Below are positions 1 to 4,867 of a stretch of 12,595 nucleotides of DNA, piece after piece. How positions within the stretch are numbered: position 1 is the first letter of the stretch; each line of letters begins with the position of its first letter. The DNA comes from Candidatus Peregrinibacteria bacterium CG11_big_fil_rev_8_21_14_0_20_46_8 (GTDB lineage: Bacteria > Patescibacteriota > Gracilibacteria > UBA1369 > UM-FILTER-53-11): NCBI GenBank assembly GCA_002796025.1, contig PCVQ01000038.1, positions 1 through 12,595 on the forward strand. Reading direction: 5' to 3'. A model generated the notes under the pieces. It worked only from the letters and a program-made list of their open reading frames with translations. It was not told the origin of the DNA and searched no databases. Both the position numbers and the translations under genes were made by a program.

Positions 1-243
1 GAGGCGAGCGGGCGGCCCTATAGAATCGTGCCGCAAGAGATGAAATTGTACCGGCAATTAGGAATTCCAATCCCCCGCTTTGCACCGGAAACACGCAACA
101 AAATGCGCATTCAGATGCGAAATCCACGCTTTATTTGGGACAGAGAGTGCGCAAAGTGTAGTGCGGAAATTGCAACGAGTTACGCGCCAGACAGGCCGGA
201 AATTGTCTACTGCGAGAAGTGTTATTTAGAGAGTTTAAACTGA
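1..243 (+). CDS. Zinc-ribbon protein of a Patescibacteria family, C-terminal end (partial)
   Basis: The frame is open from the first base, so this is the last 80 residues of a gene that begins upstream. It carries the C-terminal signature I associate with a Patescibacteria zinc-ribbon family: a GRPYRIVPQE segment, a basic RNPRFIWDREC stretch, then two Cys pairs (CAKC and CEKC) separated by a SYAPDRPEIVYC motif. The four cysteines should bind one zinc ion. The biochemical function of the family is unknown to me. A GTG at 28 could be taken as a start, but the family resemblance continues in frame before it, so it is internal. The gene at the right end of the window is the N-terminal part of another member of the same family. 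No terminator is visible before the toxin-antitoxin operator that follows. Confidence 0.75.
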   Translation, partial: EASGRPYRIVPQEMKLYRQLGIPIPRFAPETRNKMRIQMRNPRFIWDRECAKCSAEIATSYAPDRPEIVYCEKCYLESLN

Positions 244-290
244 TTTAGTCAAATCAACAGGTTACAAGGCTTCTCGGGAAACCCATCTTC

Positions 291-340
291 ATACTGAATC
301 TTGCACAATACTGAATTTCAGTATATCATAATTACAGTAT
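291..340. promoter_or_regulatory. Toxin-antitoxin operator with four half-sites
   Basis: A perfect inverted repeat, ATACTGAA-T-TTCAGTAT, lies at 308-324. The same half-site occurs again directly at 291-298 (ATACTGAA), and an inverted variant (TACAGTAT) at 333-340. Half-sites in the same orientation are 16-17 bp apart, about one and a half helical turns. The array ends 17 bases before the antitoxin ATG and covers the place where a promoter should be (TATCAT at 324-329 is a possible -10). This fits autoregulation by the antitoxin, usual for type II systems. The repeats are seen; the regulator is inferred. Confidence 0.6.
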
Positions 341-357
341 TCTTAACTCCTAGGGGC

Positions 358-600
358 ATGAACACAAATGACGATATCTTTAGCATCAATGAAAGAGGGA
401 GCGGCACATTACCAATTAATATTCGCCAAAAAATCTCGGTGCGTCATTTTGTGTGCAAAATTGAAAAGGGAAATCGAATTGTCCTGGAACCACTACAAAC
501 CCGCGAAGAATTTTATGCAGAACTTGAAGCCGCAGAAAAAGATTGGGAAAAAAATGGCGGGATTACTCTGGAAGAATTTGCAAAAAAATATGACGTTTAA
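358..600 (+). CDS. AbrB/MazE-type antitoxin
   Basis: An 80-residue protein. Residues 8-46 resemble a SpoVT-AbrB swapped-hairpin DNA-binding domain: FSINERGSGTLPINIRQKI matches the family pattern of a short strand, a G-x-(I/L)-P loop and an IR-x-K helix, and ends in a GNRIVLEPL strand. Residues 47-80 are acidic and helical (EEFYAELEAAEKDWE), as expected for a tail that wraps and neutralises a toxin. I chose ATG 358 over an in-frame TTG at 301, because the upstream start would place coding sequence across the operator repeats. The toxin starts three bases after the stop, so the two genes are translationally coupled. Family assignment is moderately firm; the toxin partnership follows from context. 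Confidence 0.7.
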   Translation: MNTNDDIFSINERGSGTLPINIRQKISVRHFVCKIEKGNRIVLEPLQTREEFYAELEAAEKDWEKNGGITLEEFAKKYDV

Positions 601-603
601 AGG

Positions 604-882
604 ATGAAGAAAAAATACATCTTCTCTTTAACAAAAAATGCAGAGAAGCAATTAGCAGATCTTGAAAAAGACATTCGAAAACGGATCCTCAAAAAATTAC
701 ATTTCTTTCAAAGACAGGAGGATCCATTATCTTCTGCAAAACCTCTTTCGCACATTAATGCATACAGATTTCGAGTTGGAGATTATAGAATAATAGTCGC
801 CAAAAAAGACAGTAACCAATTAGTGATCCTTATCGTATTAAAAATCGGACATCGTAGAGATGTCTACGAAAACTTTAACTAA
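604..882 (+). CDS. RelE/ParE-family toxin
   Basis: A 92-residue basic protein with the RelE/ParE fold signature: an N-terminal strand (YIFSLTKNAEKQL), two helices rich in Lys and Arg (to about residue 35), then AYRFRVGDYRIIV at 53-65 and a C-terminal IGHRRDVYENF at 81-91. RelE-type members cleave mRNA in the ribosome and ParE-type members poison gyrase; the short sequence does not decide between them, though GHRRDVY is common in RelE/YafQ-like proteins. AAAGG touches the ATG directly, and the antitoxin stop is three bases upstream, so translation is probably coupled. The last 8 bases overlap the end of the convergent NHLRC2-like gene, leaving no room for a terminator between them. Confidence 0.8.
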   Translation: MKKKYIFSLTKNAEKQLADLEKDIRKRILKKLHFFQRQEDPLSSAKPLSHINAYRFRVGDYRIIVAKKDSNQLVILIVLKIGHRRDVYENFN

Positions 883-2383
883 TCTTCACATCTTCCAAAG
901 TCATCTTTTCTAAATCAAAGAGGCGGATGAGGTGGTTGTTGGTGTCTGAGATATAGAGCTTTTTGCCGCGGGCAACTACGTCGTTGGGTTCGTAGAGAGG
1001 CAAGATGTCGCACGCTTTGTCGCCGATCATGCAAGAAGCCCCCCGGTCATTTCCCTTCTCATCTTTTTTGCCCACAATAGTTGTGATGCGCCTTGTCTTT
1101 AAATCCGCGCGACGAATTGCGTGATTGTAGGTATCGGCAATGTAAATTGCACTGCTTGTTGCCGAAACACCAAGTGCATGCTGCAGGCGCGCCTGTGCAA
1201 AGTCACCATCGTGATGGCCGTAATCAAAGAGGCCGTGGCCAATAAGCGTTTCTACTTGCTCATCTTCAAAGCCGATGCGGCGGAGTGCAGAGACCTCGCT
1301 ATCTGCAAAATAGAGGTAGTCATCGTGGACAGAGATGCCGCTAGGCTGCGCCAGCTGCGCATTCATTCTAAAATCATCCACAATATTTTCACGGCCATTA
1401 CCTGCATACGGCTCAATGTCTTTCGTATTTAAATCAAGTCGCGCAATTTGATGCGAGCCTGCCATGGCAATGTAGAGTGAGTCGTTGTGATACGCAATAT
1501 CCCACGGCGAATTGAGTGCAACGTGCGTGCCCGGGCCGGACTGTAAGCGGCCAAGTGCCTGCGTGCCGGTACCGGCAATGGTTGTTACGGTGCGCGCCTG
1601 AATATCAACCTCGCGAATAAGATGATTTTCTGTATCACTTACATACAGTTTGTGGCCGACAGCGCGCACGCCTTGCGGCCGAAAAAACATCGCCTCTTCA
1701 AATGAACCGTCCTTGGCACCGGCATCACCGCTGCCGATAATCTCTACAACCTCGGCTTCGGTATCGCTCTTCATCTTGCAGCGGAGAATTCTATTGTGAT
1801 TGCTGTCTGCAATGTGCAGATACTGTCCTCCCTCGCTAAAAGAAATTTTGCCCGGAAATTTGAGAAGATGTGCTGCGATAGGCGTAGGCGGCTTCAAATC
1901 GAGCGGCTCATCAGCAAGGGCGCCGTCTTTTTCCGCCTGCTGCAGCAACTTTCCAATCGCCTCATCAAGTGCGTCCCGCAAGCCTTCACCTGAGGCCTTT
2001 GTTGCCACGCGCCCTTCCGTATCCAGCAATATAAATGAGGGCCAAGAGTGAATTGCATACTCATCCCAAATACGATGATCGTTATCGACCACAACCGGAT
2101 GCTCAATTTCGTAGCGAGCAATTGCGCTCTCGATATTGCGGTCGTCTTTTTCGTTGGCGAACTTTGCCGCATGCACGCCAATCACCACAAAAGGTTTATC
2201 GGCATATTTGTGCTCGAGCCACTTAAGATCGGGTAATACATGGATACAATTAATGCAGCAGTAGGTCCAAAAATCGAGGAGTACCACATGACCCTTAAGC
2301 TGCTCAATAGTTAGCGGCTGCTTTGTATTGAGCCAGGTTAAACCCTTGGGAAATTCCGGTGCATGCACCGCGCGGGAAAACAT
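875..2383 (-). CDS. Thioredoxin-fold / NHL-repeat protein, NHLRC2-like
   Basis: 502 residues. Residues 15-150 form a TlpA-like thioredoxin domain: LKGHVVLLDFWTYCCINC contains the redox pair C43-x-x-C46 (with an extra C42), and P115 in SWPSF is the expected cis-proline. From about residue 175 to the end come repeated NHL blades, visible as recurring D-(T/S)-x-N-H-x-I-R motifs (SNHNRILR, TENHLIREVD, TYNHAIRRAD, TNNHLIRLFD), which should close a beta-propeller. This domain order is that of NHLRC2, which in animals has an additional C-terminal domain missing here. There is no signal peptide, so it is probably cytoplasmic. Substrate is unknown. No SD precedes the ATG; a TACAAT box ends 6 bases before it. 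A GTG at codon 6 is an alternative start. Confidence 0.85.
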   Translation of the reverse strand: MFSRAVHAPEFPKGLTWLNTKQPLTIEQLKGHVVLLDFWTYCCINCIHVLPDLKWLEHKYADKPFVVIGVHAAKFANEKDDRNIESAIARYEIEHPVVVDNDHRIWDEYAIHSWPSFILLDTEGRVATKASGEGLRDALDEAIGKLLQQAEKDGALADEPLDLKPPTPIAAHLLKFPGKISFSEGGQYLHIADSNHNRILRCKMKSDTEAEVVEIIGSGDAGAKDGSFEEAMFFRPQGVRAVGHKLYVSDTENHLIREVDIQARTVTTIAGTGTQALGRLQSGPGTHVALNSPWDIAYHNDSLYIAMAGSHQIARLDLNTKDIEPYAGNGRENIVDDFRMNAQLAQPSGISVHDDYLYFADSEVSALRRIGFEDEQVETLIGHGLFDYGHHDGDFAQARLQHALGVSATSSAIYIADTYNHAIRRADLKTRRITTIVGKKDEKGNDRGASCMIGDKACDILPLYEPNDVVARGKKLYISDTNNHLIRLFDLEKMTLEDVKIS

Positions 2384-2395
2384 AAGGAGATTGTA
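2384..2395 (-). promoter_or_regulatory. -10 box of a probably leaderless promoter for the NHLRC2-like gene
   Basis: Read on the minus strand, TACAAT (2390-2395) is followed by six bases (CTCCTT) and then the ATG, so transcription would start at or within a base or two of the start codon. No good -35 is seen at the usual distance, only a T-run. The same TACAAT-to-ATG geometry recurs before the permease at 4868 and the gene at 12214. Confidence 0.5.
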
Positions 2396-2620
2396 GCTGC
2401 TTTAGGCGGTGCAAAAAAGGCCATTTTTTAGCATCGCCGTAAAGTGTAAAAATTTCGATCAGGGTTGCCTTTTTTACTGTTTCATGGTAAAGAACAGTTC
2501 ATTGCATGCGCAAGAAACGGTTACAGGAAGCCAATTTGGGCCCATCTGTTGGCCGGTTCGGCAGATGCAACGAATCTCAGCTCGGCTTCTATAAAAGGAA
2601 TGCCTCGCTGTGTGATCATT
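2396..2620. other. Non-coding gap without recognised genes
   Basis: Between the NHLRC2-like promoter and the left 16-bp inverted repeat I see no supported gene. Short open frames on both strands have no starts with translation signals and no family resemblance. One small stem is present: ACTGTT (2476-2481) with AACAGT (2493-2498). No tRNA, RNase P, SRP or tmRNA signature was recognised. Confidence 0.5.
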
Positions 2621-2636
2621 GACAAGTAGGTAAGCA
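2621..2636 (+). repeat. Left 16-bp terminal inverted repeat
   Basis: GACAAGTAGGTAAGCA, the exact reverse complement of 4803-4818. Together with the two bases before it, it forms a consensus -35 hexamer (TTGACA, 2619-2624), with AATAGT 16 bases downstream as a weak -10. The repeat may therefore also serve the cassette promoter. Confidence 0.7.
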
Positions 2637-2641
2637 AATAA

Positions 2642-2716
2642 ATAGTAGACAGCGATTTGCGGCTGAGGAATGGCCGGTGCCGCAGTACCGATCAGCAATA
2701 ATTTGCTGTCTACTAT
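2642..2716. repeat. 12-bp inverted repeat with nested hairpin, just inside the left end
   Basis: ATAGTAGACAGC (2642-2653) pairs perfectly with GCTGTCTACTAT (2705-2716). Inside it, TGCGGC (2658-2663) pairs with GCCGCA (2679-2684). This would make a 75-base hairpin in RNA, or a cruciform in DNA. It has no T-tract and is therefore not a plain terminator. No known attC core site was found in it. Confidence 0.5.
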
Positions 2717-2728
2717 ATGAAATTTAGA

Positions 2729-2828
2729 AAAGAACGGCGGTATGGTGGGTACTTGAAACGGGGCCGCTAGGAAGCAGCTCTTTCAAAAGCAGGAGCCTCG
2801 TTTTGAGGCTCACCTATCGTCGTTCTTT
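2729..2828 (+). ncRNA. Possible structured leader RNA, three-way junction
   Basis: An outer stem (AAAGAACG 2729-2736 with CGTTCTTT 2821-2828, extendable by several more pairs) encloses two hairpins: TTGAAA 2753-2758 with TTTCAA 2781-2786, and GAGCCTC 2793-2799 with GAGGCTC 2805-2811 over a GTTTT loop. The pairing is seen in the sequence; that it is transcribed and folds this way is inferred. I match it to no known RNA family. Confidence 0.35.
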
Positions 2829-2840
2829 ACAGTTTTAAGT

Positions 2841-2985
2841 GTGCAGCGGGCACTTCGGGGCTCTTACTTTGAGGAGCCCTGTGGAGTCCCCGGAGTCGCC
2901 CGCTGCACTTCGATTTACACCGGCTGCGGAACCGGTGTGTGAACAAGAAAGTTCCCGGAGGTTCCGCACCGGGGGAGGGGTTGAA
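2841..2985 (+). promoter_or_regulatory. Riboswitch-like 5' leader with kissing loops at the first SD
   Basis: A long stem, GTGCAGCGGGC (2841-2851) with GCCCGCTGCAC (2898-2908), continues through 2852-2860 with 2888-2896 (one G-T pair, one bulged base). Inside it GGGCTC 2858-2863 can pair with GAGCCC 2875-2880 as an alternative. Hairpin A is ACACCGG 2917-2923 with CCGGTGT 2932-2938. Hairpin B is CCCGG 2954-2958 with CCGGG 2969-2973. The loop of A (TGCGGAA, 2925-2931) is perfectly complementary to the loop of B (TTCCGCA, 2962-2968). The 3' arm of B runs into GGGGGAGGGG (2971-2980), the SD of the first gene, so folding could control translation. Known Li+-responsive nhaA-I and nhaA-II RNA motifs precede nhaA genes; I cannot confirm membership by eye. 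Confidence 0.5.
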
Positions 2986-2988
2986 GAA

Positions 2989-3159
2989 CTGAGAAAGCAT
3001 TGGTGGACGATTCTGTGGGCGTGGGCGCTCTGCGCCAGCCTGCATGGATTTGTCCTTGGAATCGTGTGGCTCGCGGTGACGGAGCCGAGCTTTGTGGGCG
3101 CCTGCGCGCTCACGGGTGCGGTGATAATCGTGAGCAAAAAACGAAGGAGACTGACATGA
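2989..3159 (+). CDS. Small two-helix membrane protein upstream of nhaA
   Basis: Read from CTG 2989, this gives 56 residues: RKHWW at the N terminus, a first hydrophobic helix (about 7-30), a short TEPS turn, a second helix (about 35-48) and a basic KKRRRLT tail. The frame is open far upstream, but the upstream part would run through the paired leader RNA and looks like non-coding sequence (rich in Arg, Pro and Ser). CTG 2989 stands 8 bases after GGAGGGG (2974-2980), the only strong SD in frame; GTG 2935 is an alternative without an SD. The TGA stop overlaps the ATG of the next gene (ATGA), so the two are coupled. Function unknown; its position suggests an accessory subunit or regulator of the antiporter. 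Confidence 0.55.
   Translation: MRKHWWTILWAWALCASLHGFVLGIVWLAVTEPSFVGACALTGAVIIVSKKRRRLT
3144..3149 (+). promoter_or_regulatory. Strong SD of the 41-residue peptide
   Basis: AAGGAG six bases before ATG 3156. It decides for this start against earlier in-frame candidates and contrasts with the SD-less host genes. Confidence 0.7.
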
Positions 3160-3281
3160 AACGACTAAGCAACTGGCTGATGTCGCTGGACGAAAACACT
3201 ATGGTTGGCGCGGTCATGGCCGACTGGGTCGGCATCGGCTTCGTCATCTACATGTGGTGGAGCAAGAAAAAAGCGGCCTAG
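3156..3281 (+). CDS. 41-residue single-helix membrane peptide
   Basis: The peptide has an amphipathic start (MKRLSNWLMSLDEN), one transmembrane segment at about residues 16-35 (VGAVMADWVGIGFVIYMWW) with an Asp in its N-terminal half, and a KKKAA tail. The start is fixed by the AAGGAG SD and by the 4-base overlap with the stop of the preceding gene. The nhaA ATG is 19 bases after its stop. I recognise no family. Small single-helix proteins encoded next to transporters often bind and tune them; that role is inferred here from position only. Confidence 0.65.
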   Translation: MKRLSNWLMSLDENTMVGAVMADWVGIGFVIYMWWSKKKAA

Positions 3282-3300
3282 CCGCAGAAAGGAAAATGGC

Positions 3301-4659
3301 ATGCATCCGGTTCTCAGGGTCATTAGTAAGGGCCACAGCGCCGCAACGGGGTTCTCGCTGCCTCTCCTTGGGGGGGTGGTCGGAGCTCTGTTTATGGCGA
3401 ATGCCCGAAACAGAGAGTACACAACGTTCGTTGAGAGCAGCTGGGGGTTCGAGATCGCGCACCACGCGGTCAACCTCAAGTTCGTAGCCAACGACATCAT
3501 CATGGCAATCTTCTTCGGGCTCGCCATGAAGGAGGTGGTCGAACACCTCCTGCCCGGCGGCAAGCTGCGGCCGTTCTCGCGCGCAGCCAACGTCGGGCTT
3601 GGCACCCTCGGCGGCGTCTTGGGACCCATCGCCACCTTCTTCGTGCTGGCCAAGGTCTTCATGAGCGGGACGGACCTCTACGAGGCGGCGAGCCGGGGCT
3701 GGATCATCCCGACCGCCACGGACATCGCGCTCGCGATGCTCGTGGTGAAGGCACTCTGGGGCGAAAAGAGCGGTCAGTACGCGTACGTCGTGCTGCTCGC
3801 AATCCTCGACGACGGCATCGGGCTCGGGCTGATCATCACATTCCTCGAAGATCCCGCGCATCCGGTTCACCCGGAAGCGCTCTGGATGGTCGGGGTCGCG
3901 ATGCTCGGCGCCTACGCGCTGCGACGGCTCGCGCCGAAGCAGTGGTGGGCAACGATCACCTTCTGCGGTGGACTGTCGTGGTACGGCATGCTCTCCGCGA
4001 ACATGCACGCAGCGCTCGCGCTCGTGCCGATCGTTCCGTTCCTCCCGGCCATGAAGCGCGCAAGCGCCCAGGTGTTCGACAAGGAAGACATCGATGACGT
4101 CGGCGTGGAGCGCGGCGGTCACGATACGCATCACGCACCACTCCACAACTTCGAGGAGACGCTGAAGACGCCGGTCACCTACGGCCTGTTCATCTTCGCG
4201 TTCGCCAATTCGGGCGTGGTCATGTCCGAGATCGGAGTGTTCACGTGGGTCATCCTCGGGGCCATCATCATCGGCAAGTCAGTCGGCATCACGCTGTTCG
4301 CGGTTCTCGCTGACATGATCGGCATCGGGCTGCCGGAAGGGCTGAAGCGGCGTGACATGCCCATGGTGGGGCTGAGCGCTGCGCTGGCTCTGACGGTCGC
4401 GCTGTTCGTGGTCCAGGCCACGTACGGCTCTAACAACCCGATGCTGCTCGGTCAGGCGAAGATGGGAGCGCTCTTCAGCGGCGTGCTCATCCTGATCGCA
4501 CTGCCAAAGCTGCTGCAGTACTCGGCCCGTCGCTGGCTCAAGCGCCACGCGCCGGAGACGGCAGCCGAGTTCGAGCAGCGCGTCCAGCGGCCTGGTTCGG
4601 CCATGCTGGTCGTACCGGTCCGGGTCAACACCGACGACGACGCTTCCAAGAAGGCCTAG
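3301..4659 (+). CDS. nhaA: NhaA-type Na+(Li+)/H+ antiporter
   Basis: 452 residues and about 11-12 hydrophobic segments, against 388 in E. coli NhaA. It should exchange external protons for internal Na+ or Li+ across the membrane. Family features are visible: NDIIMAIFFGLAMKEVVE (64-81), PTATDIALAM (137-146) with D141 matching E. coli D133, LAILDDGIGLGLI (166-178) with D170-D171 matching the ion-binding pair D163-D164, FAFANSGV (299-306), and IIIGKSVGI (322-330) with K326 matching K300. Extra length lies in a His-rich loop (about 255-290, GGHDTHHAP) and a polar tail. The start is ATG 3301, seven bases after AAAGGA; the frame is open from TTG 3205, but that part overlaps the peptide gene. High G+C and an SD suggest transfer. 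The residue alignment to E. coli is from memory. Confidence 0.93.
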   Translation: MHPVLRVISKGHSAATGFSLPLLGGVVGALFMANARNREYTTFVESSWGFEIAHHAVNLKFVANDIIMAIFFGLAMKEVVEHLLPGGKLRPFSRAANVGLGTLGGVLGPIATFFVLAKVFMSGTDLYEAASRGWIIPTATDIALAMLVVKALWGEKSGQYAYVVLLAILDDGIGLGLIITFLEDPAHPVHPEALWMVGVAMLGAYALRRLAPKQWWATITFCGGLSWYGMLSANMHAALALVPIVPFLPAMKRASAQVFDKEDIDDVGVERGGHDTHHAPLHNFEETLKTPVTYGLFIFAFANSGVVMSEIGVFTWVILGAIIIGKSVGITLFAVLADMIGIGLPEGLKRRDMPMVGLSAALALTVALFVVQATYGSNNPMLLGQAKMGALFSGVLILIALPKLLQYSARRWLKRHAPETAAEFEQRVQRPGSAMLVVPVRVNTDDDASKKA

Positions 4660-4695
4660 GAGGGGTCGCGCGCCGTTCTCCACGGCGCCCCCCTC
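4660..4695 (+). terminator. G+C-rich hairpin right after nhaA (weak terminator candidate)
   Basis: GCGCCG (4670-4675) pairs with CGGCGC (4683-4688); outside it GAGGGG (4660-4665) pairs with the C-rich 4690-4695 across bulges. An A, eight C and GAAAAA follow rather than a T-tract, so it is not a canonical intrinsic terminator. It could stall polymerase or protect the mRNA 3' end. Confidence 0.35.
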
Positions 4696-4717
4696 ACCCC
4701 CCCCGAAAAATCCCCGG

Positions 4718-4782
4718 CCACCATCTTATTATTCGATAATATCTGTGCTTAAGGAGGCGCAGGGATGAAGAAAAGATGGTGG
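4718..4782. repeat. 10-bp inverted repeat near the right end of the cassette
   Basis: CCACCATCTT (4718-4727) is the exact reverse complement of AAGATGGTGG (4773-4782). Within it lie a small palindrome (TATTAT-TCG-ATAATA, 4727-4741) and a hairpin CTGTGC (4743-4748) with GCGCAG (4757-4762), whose loop displays the AAGGAGG SD of the following ORF. The layout mirrors the left end, which also has a long inverted repeat just inside the 16-bp repeat. Confidence 0.5.
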
Positions 4783-4802
4783 TCGGGTTGGGCCGTTTCA
4801 AA

Positions 4803-4818
4803 TGCTTACCTACTTGTC
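4803..4818 (-). repeat. Right 16-bp terminal inverted repeat
   Basis: TGCTTACCTACTTGTC on the plus strand, the exact inverse of 2621-2636. It lies 38 bases before the -10 box of the permease promoter. The bases outside the two repeats show no matching direct repeat that would mark a target-site duplication. Confidence 0.7.
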
Positions 4819-4855
4819 ACAATGTCTTTTTTGCGCGCACGCAGTTTTGTTGTAG

Positions 4856-4861
4856 TACACT
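4856..4861 (+). promoter_or_regulatory. -10 box of a probably leaderless promoter for the permease
   Basis: TACACT is followed by six bases (ACCCAC) and then ATG 4868, the same spacing as before the NHLRC2-like gene. A poor -35 candidate (TTGCGC, 4831-4836) lies 19 bases upstream. There is no SD before the ATG. Confidence 0.45.
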
Positions 4862-4867
4862 ACCCAC

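Larger units (their letters stand above)
2621..4818. mobile_element. Putative transferred antiporter cassette bounded by 16-bp inverted repeats
   Basis: GACAAGTAGGTAAGCA at 2621-2636 is repeated exactly in inverted orientation as TGCTTACCTACTTGTC at 4803-4818. Between them lie the structured leader, two small membrane proteins, NhaA and a broken ORF. The interior from roughly 2735 on is clearly richer in G+C than both flanks, and its genes use strong SD sequences while the neighbours do not. I see no transposase and no target-site duplication directly outside the repeats, so an insertion sequence cannot be claimed. It may be a non-autonomous element, an insertion into a repeated host sequence, or a transferred cassette whose flanking repeat is coincidental. 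Confidence 0.45.

Noticed and set aside
301..357. Upstream TTG start for the antitoxin
   Set aside because: It would translate through the operator palindrome and the AbrB-like domain starts only after ATG 358.
2642..2716. Integron attC site
   Set aside because: The inverted repeat lacks the GTTRRRY/RYYYAAC core sites expected at attC ends, and no integrase is nearby.
2754..2790. GGAAGCAGC motif resembling the SRP RNA domain IV loop
   Set aside because: The matching opposite strand and the GNRA tetraloop of the conserved SRP hairpin are absent, and the surrounding pairing fits a different three-way junction.
3205..3300. Longer NhaA with an N-terminal extension
   Set aside because: This stretch overlaps the 41-residue peptide in another frame and has no SD; ATG 3301 has AAAGGA at a normal distance and begins the family-like sequence.
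3165..4683. Long open frames on the minus strand opposite nhaA (up to 300 codons)
   Set aside because: They are Arg/His/Glu-rich shadows typical of the antisense strand of a G+C-rich gene and show no family resemblance or start signals.
2621..4818. Insertion sequence or composite transposon
   Set aside because: No transposase or integrase frame is present inside and no target duplication is seen outside the 16-bp repeats, so only a putative element is reported.
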